A stretch of DNA of 64,000 nucleotides from NCBI GenBank assembly GCA_003255025.1, contig QANY01009387.1:1116001-1180000 (forward strand), in the 5' to 3' direction. Of the stretch, positions 1 through 11,617 are shown piece by piece. Positions within the stretch are counted from its first letter, which is position 1. Every line of letters begins with the position of its first letter. Position numbers and translations under genes: made by a program. The notes below the pieces were generated by a model. The model did not search any database, was not told where the DNA came from, and was given only the letters and a program-made list of their open reading frames with translations. This stretch comes from Datisca glomerata. Lineage: Eukaryota; Streptophyta; Magnoliopsida; Cucurbitales; Datiscaceae.

Positions 1-1380
1 AATTCTCTTTAGTCAAAATTAATTAAATTAAATTAATAATTTCAATCACTTAAAATAAGACCGATTCAATTTAAATGGTTGATTATAAGGTATTCGTGTC
101 GTGCCTATTACTTACTGGTCATGACAATACCTAAAATCTATAGGCTAGCTCGGGGACTATATTGATAAAAATTCTACTGGATAAGTAATTAGTAAAGTCT
201 ATAGATCGAATTCATAATAAGATTTATTAATTATTAATTATAATTAATTTTACTATAAAAATGTGGTTCAACTCCAATGTATTTTATATTACCCAATGTA
301 ATTATTCTCGACCCATTATTCATTATGTGTTGCCTCCAAAAATATAATATCATGCATAATTAGATAAAGTACTATCAAACTAATTTCTACACCTATCATA
401 TCTTTAAGTTTCGAATCGTGTTTTACTATACTTGATACCTTATGTAAAATTTTCAAACCTCTAATAGTCAATTAGAGATACTAAGCTATTAATTTACTGT
501 GATCACATTAAAGGGTTTGTAAAGTGGTATTGTTTCACTTACTTAAAAGTGTTATGACTCTACTATTGATAATCTATGCAACTTCACAATCTAATAATTC
601 AGTCATCCAACCTACAAAATATGTTGACCTGTAAAGTCTCAACCATAGTAGATCAAAACAAAAAGGAGCCATGATTTTCTTAATTTAATAGTACTTTACA
701 AAAATAAGACTAATTAGTCATTTTAATGTATTCCAAATACACGAGTACATTAGCCAGATACTCTACCGAGTGATCACGATAAATCATTTTGTATGATGGA
801 GTAACATTACAGTTTTTCCTAGTAAAGAGCTCAACTTCACTAAACTGCGAAATCAAATATTTTCAATTCTTAAAAGTCATTAAGAACTCTTTTAATACAT
901 TTTTTCTTTGAACTAAATTTCATATGACCCCTAGCCAAGTATTATATGCTTATAAGAATAGACCACACGTAATATAAGAATATTTATTTATTATAATTCA
1001 AAAAATTGTCGAGATAAATATAGAATTCTCATGCTTTTAAGCACAATTCTAACAATGTTATATCATTGTTTTACTTGTTTATAGTTTTCACAAAAGCCTG
1101 CCATCAAAAGTTAAAGTTTGAATTTTACATAGACAAAATGTGAGGTTCAAATTCTTTAATTAAAAACCGAAAAATTCCTATCACCTCCAATGTAATTGGC
1201 TTAAATAATACATTTCTAGCTTAAAAATGACATTGTCAGCCATTCACTTTGAGTTTTATAGATAAAAAAAAATTTAAAACCGTTAATTTTTAAACTAGCA
1301 ACCTTTAATCATCGAATTGTGTTTAAAAAATTATGAGAAATCATTTAATTTTCAAACTAACGCCTCCCAACGCTGTTAAT

Positions 1381-1665
1381 CATCGAAAATACACAATAAT
1401 TTTTTTGCAAGAGAAGATCATCACATTTAAATTCCCAAAACCTAATAGTACATCTATGAAACATTTGTTTATATCAAATCTATATTAATATATGTTCAAA
1501 ATCCAAGTATCATAAGAAACTGAATTTTAAAACCAGAAATTTAGTAATACCAACTATAAATAACTAGTGTTTGAAAACGCCGTGTTACATTTAATGTGTG
1601 AGATATATATGTAAAAACTTAGATTCCTTTCGAACAAAATTATATGAATTGCAAAACCATCATTT
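1381..1665 (+). repeat. Diverged duplicated block, copy 1
   Basis: This block matches 2331-2610 in order along its whole length. Shared landmarks include ataaataactagtgtttga, tatgaattgcaaaaccatca and agtatcataagaaa. Copy 2 has a short insertion before the first landmark and a deletion after gtgagatatata. Both copies are in the same orientation and about 950 bp apart. It is probably part of an old, unnamed dispersed repeat. Confidence 0.65.
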
Positions 1666-2330
1666 ACCCAGATGTAAATAACTTCCTTGACAAACCAATT
1701 TATCCTCCTCTTACAATGAGGATATACACTCATAAGTACTAACAATAGTACTTACAAGAACTTACAAAAATAACTTCCATACTTTAATGTACTACAATAT
1801 CTCGTTTACACAACCAATACTCCCACAATTATCCATGATTCACCACGATAACTTTCATGCTTGAATAACTCAAGCATACCCGATGAAGTTATAACTTCAC
1901 AAACAGTCCAAGAATCATCAATGTTTAGGACAGCTTAAAGAAGCAATAGGAGTTTTACCCAAACAAACTACAAAATTCCTACCCAGTTACTTCTTTCCAT
2001 GCATGATAATAGCTTTGAACAGAATACGTGTTTATTCAATCAGGTAAAACACTTGTTGAGTTTTAATTTCCAAAACTTTATACCAATGCGCATCTCTACA
2101 TCCATTAAGGATGTACTCACACTATAATATGCCTCACTGCACAAAGCACGGTTAATTCAACTAATACATAATATATGTTGGAGTCATTTAAACCACGATA
2201 CAACCTGTAAATGCCCCGCTTATTTAGAGGAATGAACCAATCCTTTAACTAATTGGATGCGTTAATAAACTTTTAAGACAATATAATTTTTCAATAAACA
2301 GAAATTGGGTTTAAGAAAATAGTTCGTATA

Positions 2331-2610
2331 ATCATCAAAACACACACAATAAATTTTTCGCAATGGAAGAACATTACATATAATTTTCCAAAACTTTATC
2401 AATATATTTATGAAACAATCCTTTATATCAAATTCATAATTAATATAAGTTCGAAATCAAAGTATCATAAGAAATAGATTTTCAAAACAAGAAATTTAGA
2501 AATAGCATCAAATGTTTTGCAGTACCAACCATAAATAACTAGTGTTTGAAAACCTCGTCGTCCATTTACAATGTGAGATATATATTTATATGAATTGCAA
2601 AACCATCAAT
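2331..2610 (+). repeat. Diverged duplicated block, copy 2
   Basis: Direct partner of 1381-1665. The indels and many substitutions point to an old duplication. No coding potential is seen. Confidence 0.65.
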
Positions 2611-3375
2611 ACTCTTTCTAAATTCCACTCTAATCTTATAATTAGAGTTTAACACAAATCACATCTATCCATCTCTCAACAGAAGTTTGAACCTAATTTG
2701 TAATTTCTTCGGCGATTGACCTTATCTGACTAACTATTTGGTCTAAAATGTATGAAGTTTCTCTTCTGGTAGAATGCATCAACTTCCGAGTAATTGAGCC
2801 ATCCTTGTTGGCTTGAATTAGTCCTCTATCGCCAAATCTTTCTTGTTCTGGTATTGGCCGTGAACAGGGAAAAAGCCTCCTAAGACACGTGTACAGAAAG
2901 AACCAATCCTGAGAGGACGCGTGTACCATAAGCATAGCAAGGATGAGGGCTAGACGGGAAAGAACACATAAGCGGAAATCCTCATCCAAACGGGAAAGAG
3001 CACATAAGCAGGAATCCTCGTCAGAACGGGAAAGAGCACAAAAGCGGGAAACCTCATCAGAATGGGAAAGGAAGGGTAAGAAGAAGAGCGGAAATGGATG
3101 AAAGGAATTTGAAATGACAGACTGCTGTGATTGATTGAGTAAAGCTGAATCACTTGGATGAGACAGATTGACAAGCCACCAAGTATATGTGATTGATTAG
3201 CTCGAAACCAAAAAAAAATCGTAAAGTGACCGTGATTAATTGGCGGCTGAGCGAGACATAAAGGAAAATGGGGCCATACCCAGCAGAATGACCCCACGAA
3301 CGGGTGCAATCCCTAGGCATAATGAGTACCTATTTTTATATTGTTATTTTAATCAACTCATGAAAATTGGGAATC

Positions 3376-3384
3376 CTATATAAG
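3376..3384 (+). promoter_or_regulatory. Probable LTR TATA box
   Basis: The sequence cctatataaggccaatgta is preserved in both LTRs (here and near 12601). Its position, about 190 bp before the LTR end, suits the core promoter that starts the genomic transcript. Confidence 0.6.
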
Positions 3385-3460
3385 GCCAATGTACTAGAGG
3401 AAAAGGGGGGACACATTCAATACAACAACAAGCACAATATAAACCCTTTTATTCCCTACT

Positions 3461-3487
3461 CTCTCTCTCTCTCTCTCTCCCTCTCTT
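3461..3487 (+). repeat. (CT)n microsatellite in the LTR
   Basis: A run of CT dinucleotides just downstream of the TATA box. The 3' LTR holds a shorter run at the matching place (near 12685), so length changed after insertion. Confidence 0.85.
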
Positions 3488-3569
3488 TCTTATTAATACT
3501 TATATAAATTAGGCATTATCAATATCCCCCCCTTTGGTCCCTGGCTAAATGAAAAAAAATCTTTTACAT

Positions 3570-3590
3570 TTTGGTGCTTTCATTGAGGGA
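3570..3590 (+). other. Primer-binding site region
   Basis: Directly after the LTR comes ttggtgctttcattgaggga. The related element at 20124 has taatgctttcattgagagc in the same place, and a third copy lies on the minus strand near 56601-56618. Conservation right after the LTR marks it as the tRNA primer site. I do not assign the tRNA. Confidence 0.7.
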
Positions 3591-3659
3591 AGAAAAATAA
3601 CCTCGAAGATACCCTCCAAAAAACCAAACCACGCCTCGAACCAGGTCGAACACCGCCCT

Positions 3660-4920
3660 CAACAAAGGAAATGGGAACGGGGGTGAACAAGCCGATCACC
3701 CTGCTCCCCCAGCTGAGATGCTTCGGACTATCCTGAGCTGAATGCAAGAAATGGAATGTTGAAACGCCGAAACACTACACAACGTAGGGCAGACGATGCA
3801 TGAACAAATCGATGTATTATAACGGGACCTTGCATAGACACGGAAAGAATTCAATCAACACACTAATCATGAGGGAATGGAGAATTTCCTAGAAGGAAAT
3901 GGACACGAAGTCAGATGGGAAGGCGACGATAAAAACAATAGGAATGTGCAGAATGAAGACTCGGACTACCTTTTGATGATATCCACCCGGAAGGAAAAAG
4001 AAACATTTCTGGAATACACTCATAGATTCAAGGAGGAGACGACCTAGGTTGAAAGTTATGACAACAAAGTGGCGAGACTGGCATTTAGACGAGGGCTGGA
4101 TCTGAAATTAGCCTTCTTTGAAGATTTATCAAAGATAAAGCCCTTGAGCATAGCATAGACTTTCCAAAGAACGCAAGTATACATCAAGTTGGAAGAATAA
4201 AAGATAAGTTTGTTAAAATAGGCGGGACGATGGATTAATGAGTCAAGAAAAGAAGAAGAAAGCTTAAGTGCATGAAGAAAGCAGAATCAGAGAACAAAAA
4301 AAGAAGATGAGCGGGGAGCCAACAAGCGAAATAGAACTATTGCTCGTAGGAGTCTCGCGGATGACATCCATCCTAGAGACAAAGTTTACACCCCCCGTTG
4401 ACTGTCTCAATAAACCAAGTGTTGGAGATGATAAAAGACAAACTTTAGCTGAAAAGACCGGCCCCGTTTACTAGGGAGCTAGACCACCCGCATAAAGACA
4501 AATACTGCTTATTCCACAGGAGCAATGGACATTTTATAAAAGACTGTTTCCAGTTGGAGGACTATGTGGGGAAATGGGTAAAAGAATGATACCTTAATCA
4601 ATTTATGAAGAGGGAGAAACCAAAGCGGGAATCTGAAAGGGAAACCCATGATGAAGAAAAAAGCAATAACAGGAAGCAACCGCTCCGAATTGTCGACACC
4701 ATCATCGCTTTAACTAAAGTGGAGGGAACTACAAGAAAGGAAAGGAAAATGTGCATAAAAAACCACTATTGGAAGGAAGCTGGAAATAGGAAAGCACCGC
4801 CAACAAAAGCGGGAATCCCCCGCTCATTTTTGGTGACATGGACTTGGAGTATGACAAGCGTTATAACGATGCCCTTGTCATCTCAATACAAGTGGGAAAC
4901 TGTCTGCTGAGAAGGGTGCT
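3660..4920 (+). pseudogene. gag: Tat gag, broken
   Basis: Encodes the structural polyprotein of the retrotransposon particle. Frames shift several times. Near 3990-4190 the translation gives the Tat gag core that starts with STRKEKETFLEY, with stops at former glutamines. Near 4500-4560 it gives a retroviral-type zinc knuckle, CLFHRSNGHFIKDC, of the Tat pattern C-x2-H-x4-H-x4-C. Two ORFs, 4268-4474 and 4605-4910, are fragments of the C-terminal part. The usual N-terminal half of the capsid domain is missing: the acidic leader joins the STRK block directly near 3980. A frame change near 4838 leads into protease. Confidence 0.8.
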
Positions 4921-5260
4921 AGTTAACGGCGGCAGTGCCATTAATATTCTCCATCGGTCAACACTTCAAAATATGTCTATGGGGGAACGACAATTACAAG
5001 GTCTGCTGCAGCCACTAGTAGACTTTAATAGGACTGTGAGCTACTTAGAATGATTGATCAACCTCCAAGTTAGCGCAGAACCATTCAATTACCTCACCGA
5101 ATTCGTGGTGCTAGACACGTCATCCTTTTACAACACTATTTTGAAAAGAACCTGGTTACATAAAATGAAGGCAGTGCCATCCAACTACTACTAAGTGCTA
5201 AAATATCCATCCCCTAAAGGGATTAAAACTATAAAAGGGGACCCAACCGCCACTAGGATT
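4838..5260 (+). pseudogene. Retroviral aspartic protease, inactive
   Basis: The frame from 4838 shows the Tat protease start (YNDALVISI) and the active-site block VLVNGGSAINIL. Family members have Asp in the first position of the D-G/S-G/S motif; here it is Asn, so the enzyme would be inactive. A stop follows at 5051, but similar sequence continues to about 5260 (FVVLDTSSFYNTIL-like reading). It lies between gag and RT as expected. Confidence 0.75.
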
Positions 5261-5589
5261 TGCACAATAACCACATTGGAATCAACAAGGAAACAAAAGA
5301 TGAGAAAATGAAAGAGAAGCTAGTGGTTGGAGATGAGCAATAACAATCATGGAAGGACACGGAGGTGGGCCCAAGATACGAAGCTGGAGAAGAAATCAAA
5401 CCTATTTACTTAGATGCAGAAACATAAAAAATGACAAATTTTGAGGCCCACCTTGAGGAAACGAAAAAGTAAAGGTTGACTGACTTCCTACGGACAAATA
5501 ATGACATTTTTGCAACCACCGCTTAGTAGATATCAGGTGTACCAAAAAATATAATATGTAATAAACTGAATACTGACCCTTCTGTTAAA

Positions 5590-6480
5590 CTAGTGAAGTA
5601 GCGAAAAAGAAGTTTTGCGTCACAAAGAAACATGGCCATTAAAGAAGCAGTTGACAAATTACTAAAAGCGGATTTCATAAGGAAGTAGATTACCCAGAAT
5701 GGCTCACTAACGTTGTCATGGTAAAAAATAAAAATGGGAAATGGAGGATTTGTGTGGACTTCATAGATCTGAACAAGGCCTGCCCAAAAGACGAATATAC
5801 GTTACCCAGAATAGATCAGATGGTAGACGCTATCTTAGGACACAGACTTCTGAGCTTCATGGACGCATTTTCAGGATACAACCAAGTGAAAATGTTTCAA
5901 CCTGACCAAGAGAAAACATCTTTCATAACTGAACATGGTACTTTTTGTTATAAGGTGATGCATTTTGGTTTAAAAAATGCAGGTGCAACCTACCATAGTT
6001 GGTAAATAGAATCTTCCGAGAACAAGTTGGGAAAATCATAGAGGTTTACGTAGATGACATGGTGGTAAAGAGTCGAGAGCGGAAAGATCACATCAAAAAC
6101 CTTTGTGAGACGTTTTCCATCCTAATAAAAAAATCGATGAAGTTGAATCCAGAAAAATACACATTCAGAGTGGCGGTCGGGAAATTGCTCAGCCACGTAG
6201 TCACGCAACGAGGAATTGAGGTCAACCCAGGTTAAGTAAAAGTCATAATGGATATGAAATCCCTTCAAAACCAAAAAGAAATACAAGGCTTAAGGGGAAG
6301 GTTGGCAACATTGAATAAATTTCTTTCAAGATCAACTGACAAGGGTAAACCATTCTTTACAAAGCTAAGGAAATATTCAGCGGACAAATGAGATGACGAG
6401 TGTAAGGAAGCTCTTAGCAAGATAAAAAAATACTTGACAACTCCACCATTATTGTCAAAACCAAAGCGCTGGGGAACCTT
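5590..6480 (+). pseudogene. pol: Reverse transcriptase, broken
   Basis: The ORF at 5718-6005 shows the RT palm start (WRICVDFIDLNKACPKD), then FSGYNQVKM and the FGLKNAGATY block. A one-base shift near 6000 moves to the frame 5999-6235, which holds the catalytic YVDDMVVKS. The two catalytic aspartates are therefore still present. Upstream, a stop interrupts the fingers near 5685. Downstream the connection region reads through 6240-6480 with further breaks. Confidence 0.9.
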
Positions 6481-7230
6481 TATACTTATACATAGCCGTC
6501 TCACGGAACACCATCAACTTTATTCTAATCAGAGGAAGAAGAAAGGAAATAGAAGACGGTATACTACATCAACAAAAGTCTAGTGGCAGTCGAGAGCCGT
6601 TACAAAAGGATGAAAAAGTTGATACTGGACGCTGTGATAGCCCCAAGAAAGCTAAGGCCCTACTTTCTGGCACACTTCATAAAGGTGCTGACGGATTCAC
6701 CAATTAGAAGTCTTCTGCATTCACTCAAAATAAGTGGAAGAACGACAAAGTGGGTAATCGAGTTAAGCAAATGTGAGATCCACTACGAACTGAGAACGTC
6801 AATTAAAGGGAAAGCCTTGGCTAATTTTGTGATATACTTTACAGTTGACGCCAAGAAGGAAGCAGAATACAGACAAAGAGTAATAAAAAATGGGACGTGG
6901 GAGTTATATGTTGACGGAGCATTAAACAACAAAGGCTGAATATGAAGCCCTGATAGCGGGAATCACTTTGTTATGGGAATTAGAGGTAAATAACATAAAA
7001 ATATTTTGTGATTCAATGTTGGTAGTAAAGCAGGTAACGGGGGAGTTCATGGCAAAAGACAAAAGGATGATTAGTTACCTACAACGGGTAAAAGGACTGC
7101 TCAAACAACTAAAATTTTCTGAAATCCACCATATCCCAAGAGCAGAAAATGGGCTCGCAGATGCATTGCTAATTTGGGGTCTTCTATGCAACTCCCATAA
7201 AAAAGAAGCGTACCAGCTGAATATCTAGAA
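6481..7230 (+). pseudogene. RNase H plus second (archaeal-like) RNase H
   Basis: Around 6480-6720 the translation matches the degraded first RNase H / tether of Ty3/gypsy pol (VSRNTINFIL; RKLRPYF). A second RNase H follows: YVDGALNNKG near 6910, AEYEALIAG near 6940, CDSMLVVKQV near 7010 and NGLADAL near 7150. These carry the expected acidic residues. A second RNase H between the first and integrase is known for the Tat clade. A small deletion after NNKG breaks the frame, and a stop falls near 7228. Confidence 0.85.
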
Positions 7231-7249
7231 AGACCAAGCATCACAGCCG

Positions 7250-8501
7250 AAGAAATAGCGAGAGTGAAAACTTGGCAGGAACCAAGTTGGCAGGACGATG
7301 TAATACGTTCCCTAAAAGAACGGATTCTACTTCGAGATAGAATTCATGCTAGGAAGATTCAACAACAGAGTGTCAGGTACTGTATAGTTAATGATTCATT
7401 TTATAAACGGTTTTTTCAGGGTCATATCTGAACTGTCTAAAGGAAAAGGAAACCAAATATGTGTTAGTAGAAATTCACGAAGGGGTGTGCGAGAATCATA
7501 CCGGAGGCAGATCTCTAACACACAAAATATTGAATGAAGGGTATTATTGGTCAAAAATGCACCAAGATGACAAACAATATGCAAAGAAGTATAACAAGTG
7601 TCAATGATTGCCCCTGATAAAATTGGCCACAGGAGAACTCAACACTGTGACAAGTCCTTAGCCATTCGTGCAGTGGGCTCTGGACATCGTCGGACCATTC
7701 CCCATAGCACCCGCTCAGAAACGCTTCCTGCTAGTTGCCACTGACTACTTCACCAAGTGGATTAAGGCATAAGCCTTTGCTAGGATTCGTGAAGAAGAAG
7801 TAAAGGATTCCTCTGAAAAAATATAGTGTGTAGATACGGAATTCCTCAGGTATTAGTATCTGACAACGGACTTCAATTTACTGAAAATATGGTGAGGATT
7901 TTTTTGTGAAGATCTATGAATTACCTACCAATTCTCTACACCCTATTACCCACAAGGAAATGGACAGGCTGAAAGATCAAACCAAATTATACTTGACAAC
8001 ATGAGGAAACACCTAGAGTCAGTAAATGGAAAATTAGTAGATGAATTACCAGCAATAATATGGGCATATCGAACATAGCCTAGAGAGGCGACGGACGAAA
8101 TGCCATTTGCCTTAGTCTACGGAACAGAAGCGGTTATACCTGTGGAAATAGGAAATCCAACTCTCAAATTTGAACTAACTGAACAATAAAATGAAGATCT
8201 AATGAAAGGAAGTCTTGATCTGTTAGAAGAAAGAAGGGAGACGACACTCACGCAGATAGCTAATTACAATCAGAAAATGAAAGCCTTCTTCCAGAAAAGA
8301 ATTAGAAGGCGAGAATTCCAGGAAGGGGATTTGGTTTTAAAAACGATCTTCCAAATAGAAGGAAAGTTTGGTCCATCTTGGGAATGCCCTTTCATCGTCA
8401 AAACAGTGGGCAGAAGCGGCTACTATCACCTCATGACAGAGAAAGGAGTAGAATTGACAAAAATCCGGAACGCCAGTTACCTTAAGAAATACTTCGTTTA
8501 A
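7250..8501 (+). pseudogene. Integrase, broken
   Basis: Inserts the cDNA into the host genome in the active element. The HHCC zinc domain is seen near 7460-7605 (HEGVCENH to KYNKC, with the last Cys lost to a stop). The core has WALDIVGPF (first Asp) near 7680, SDNGLQF (second Asp) near 7860 and GQAERSNQI (Glu) near 7970, so the DDE triad is still readable across frames. The C-terminal frame 8202-8501 has the GKFGPSWECPF block of the GPY/F module and ends in a normal stop. Stops interrupt near 7770, 8080 and 8187. Confidence 0.88.
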
Positions 8502-8599
8502 ATAGTTGAATGCTATTGCAATATACAATTTCTCTCGTGGTTTTTTCCGCAAGGGTTTTCCACGTAAAAAAACTAGTGTTAAATCTTTTCTTCTTTCTC

Positions 8600-9010
8600 A
8601 CTCCTAAAAAAAGGACGTCGGCTGCCTAGAAGCCTAAGCCCTTAAGAGCGGGAAAAACATTCTCTCTAAAATGTGGATAAAAATTAGCTTAGGCCCTATA
8701 AGCCTAAGCCCTTGAAAGCGGGAAAAACTCTCTCTAAATTGTGGAAAATGGTCGGTGGCCTAGAAACCTAAGCTCTTGAGAGTGGAAAAAATCTTCTCTC
8801 TAAAATGTGAAAAAATGAGTAATGACCATGGCCTAAAAACCTAAGTCACCGAGAGTAGAATAGAAACCACTCTCGAAAATGGAAATCGGGTTAATGGTTT
8901 TAAAGCCTAAAGCTTTGAGAGTGAGGACGCCTACTCTCTAAAAAGAAAATCGAAATGGGAAAAAGGTTCGCGACCTAGAAGCCCCTTTGAGGGCGGGAAA
9001 AATCTTCTCT
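8600..9010 (+). repeat. Degenerate tandem repeat after pol
   Basis: About six imperfect units of roughly 60-75 bp share the order gcctagaagcctaagccc, gagagcgggaaaaa, ctctctctaaaatgtggaaaa. They begin about 100 bp after the integrase stop. Tat/Ogre elements are known to carry variable tandem repeats in this untranslated stretch. Confidence 0.75.
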
Positions 9011-9489
9011 CTAAAATGTGGAAAACAAAGCAAAGAATGAAACACAATGCAAGGAAAGGAGAAAAGAAAAACTCAAAAGAAGAGAGAGAAGCGGGAAAGC
9101 CCATCCGCTCTAAACAGGAAAGAACTCAGAAATAAGAAAAATCACTGTAAGAAAAAAATCCTTTAAATTACTGAAGTCTAACCTAAAATACTGTTGGGAA
9201 TAATTTGGAACTTAGAAATTGCTACGTGCTAAAATGCTGAGTTACTTAATAATTCATCTTCAAAACATTTAAAAAATTATTTGATTAAAAATGTTAAAAG
9301 TACGAGATTCCTAAAGTTCTACTTTACTTACTCAAATATTACTAAGTATAAGTTTTAAACTAATGAATCACGCCAAGAAGAGAAAGACATTTCATTGATA
9401 AAAATGGAAAATTACAAAATGCTTTAAAAAACATAAAAAGAGAAGAAAAAGAAAAGGGAAAATACAAGTTTCAGGAATGGAAAAGAAGA

Positions 9490-11617
9490 CTAAGATTCAT
9501 CCACAAGGATGATCTCAGTAGCAGGAGGGTTAGTCACGATGCCCTCAGTATCCTCCGCAATGAGAATGCTAGCTTCTTCAGGCGGGGGGATCGCGGGCTC
9601 CTCAGAAGCGAGAATATCCTTGGGAATGGCCCATTCCAAATAGACCTTTAGGGGGAAGGTTCTCGTTTCCGTCCTTATTCCTGGTAAGATAAACCTTCTT
9701 CTCGACCTTGTCAAAGAGAGCTTGGTAAATATCACTAGTATCCTCCTCTCTTCACTCGGCCTCCTCTCGGGCAGCTTCAGCAACGGCCAACTTATCTCAA
9801 CAATCTTTAAATTTTCAAAAGAAAGAGTTTGGCACCTCTCGGACTCTTCAAAGTCCTCTTTCATAGCTCTCAATGACTCTTCAAGATTGGAATAGTCTGC
9901 TTTCGCGACCGCTGCCACCTGAGCTAACTCTTCAATAACACTCTAGAGCTCAGCTTTGCTTTTAGAGAGCCACTCGATTTCAGCCCTCTGAGTCTCGAGA
10001 GCCTCGCGGTTGCTCTCGATCTCCCTCTTCCAATGAGCAACAATCTGCTCATTGTCTAAGAAGTGCTCCTGAAGACTGTTGCAAAAAATAATGGCCTGGA
10101 AAAATAAACAGGCAACACCGCTCAATAAGATAAAGATGATAAATAAAGAAAAAAGGAAAAAGAGGAAAGGGAATACCTTCATCAAACTGTGGCTTAGGGA
10201 ACAGTGCTAGTTCCCAATGGAAATATTATGAGCGGTTGCCATGTCCATGTCTGACTGGATCCCGTGGAGCATAATGTGAGCTGAGCGGGGGTCACCTAGG
10301 AAGTTGACGGAAGCGAGGATCTAGAGGACCCCATGAAAATGCTTCCATCTCCACCAGGAAGGGTCTTCGCCCACTCCTTGGGAACCAGAAGGCTGGATGA
10401 GAGTCGTATCTTGTTGTGCAGGAGGCAGAGGGGAAAGATGCAATTGGGAAGTCTCAGCCACAATAGAAGGACTAGGAAGAATGACAAGGGATGAAGCAGG
10501 AACCATGAAGTCTCGTAGGAAGCAGAAGAAAGGTCCGCTTGGGAAGAGCTCAGAACCTCACGTCGCAGACGGGCGTTCCTCGCTTCCTCAGCAACGTCCC
10601 CGATGATAGCACTCTTTAGATGCATGCACATTGACCTAACGCTCACTGTAAAGTTATGAAGCAGACGCTCCCATTTTGGGTCTTCCCATTCAGACCCAGG
10701 AGAAATGGAAGTACTAGAAACAAAAATTGGAGACTGGGAAGCAAGAGTACTTGGTGGAATTTCAGGAGAAGATGAGGAGACGATGTGGATGGCTACGCTA
10801 AGGATTGAGGCACTACACAAAGAGGTGAAGCTTGGTTATCTTCCAAGACGAAGGCGACGTGGATTTCCCATCTCGGATCTATGAGATCGTCCCAATCTCG
10901 TCCACAGATATGAAACGTAACAATGATCTTTTTCCTTAACTCATGGGATAGATAGAGGGTTTGTTCCTTTTGTTATCTACAAAATAAAGAAAAAGAAATA
11001 AAGTTAGCAAAGATAAACAAGATAAAAAAGGAAAGCAAAGAAATGGGAATTGGAGCTCCGACAACTTACCGTAGACTCCCCATCTCTGGGAAATCGTCCA
11101 ACGACCATCACCGCCTCAGTTCCCTCCTATCTGAAGAACGTACTATTCCCAGCCTTTGTCTCATTTTAGGATCTCAGTCATCATTTTCCTTCTATCAACA
11201 CCAGGATGAGGGGCCAGATAATAACACTCAGACTTAACGCGGTACTTGATGATGTAGCACGCCCTAAGTTGATCTACTCCTAAATCTAAACCATGCCTCC
11301 TATTCAATGCTTCAAAATTAAGTAAAATCCTATACGAACTAGGGGTAAACTACGACGGAGCTAATTTACAAGTGTGGAAGACTTCTTGAAATAAAGGGGA
11401 GAAATGAAGCTTAAAGCCCGAAGGCTATGTACATGGGGCTTAACGTTATTTGGTGTGGAGGACTACAGGGGTGGCCTGCGGCCCCACTTTCACCTAAACC
11501 ATACACTACGTCGGAGGGAAAGGTGTCATAGTGGGAATCTAAAAAATACTCTAACTCGACCTAGTTTCTAACCAAAAGTACTGAGGGCTTAAACTTTGAA
11601 GTGTTGCCTCACGCCAT
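9490..11617 (-). pseudogene. Antisense ORF (aORF) of the Tat element
   Basis: A gene runs opposite to gag-pol. Reading from about 11617, a first exon gives a block typical of the aORF gag-like/'transposase_28' family, for example YRILLNFEALNRRHGLDLGV near 11280-11340. A likely intron spans 11069-10977 (GTAAGT...TTTTGTAG). The second exon starts ITKGTNPLSIPHELRKKI, then becomes a serine/proline-rich linker with frameshifts. A second likely intron runs from about 10176 (GTATTC) to about 10096 (TTTTTCCAG). The last exon is coiled-coil (EQIVAHWKREIESNREALE) and ends at 9490 after VDES. Stops such as CAG to TAG near 9945 and 11357 kill it. Its role in Tat elements is unknown; intron calls are inferred from splice-like sites. 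Confidence 0.75.

Larger units (their letters stand above)
1..2860. other. AT-rich intergenic sequence
   Basis: I see no gene here. Base composition is strongly A+T and all frames are closed at short intervals. The only structure is a diverged duplicated block, listed separately, and a short coding-like patch on the minus strand (about 2693-2860) that stops where the Tat LTR begins. That patch gives about 55 codons rich in charged residues. I do not recognise it; it could be a gene remnant cut by the retrotransposon or chance. Confidence 0.6.
2861..3568 (+). repeat. 5' LTR of the Tat element
   Basis: About 708 bp. It aligns with 12124-12773 from the TGAACAGGG / TGAACTGGG start to the TTTACA end; similarity stops exactly at both edges. 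Inside are the shared blocks around cagaaagaaccaat, gggaaagaacaca and ccaccaagt, and a promoter with TATATAA. The two LTRs differ at many positions and by indels, so the insertion is not recent. Confidence 0.9.

Noticed and set aside
2950..3309. 119-codon ORF on the minus strand
   Set aside because: It lies inside the 5' LTR, reads antisense through LTR repeats (PVxTRIPAYVLFPV-like repeats of the gaacgggaaagag motif) and is not kept open in the 3' LTR.
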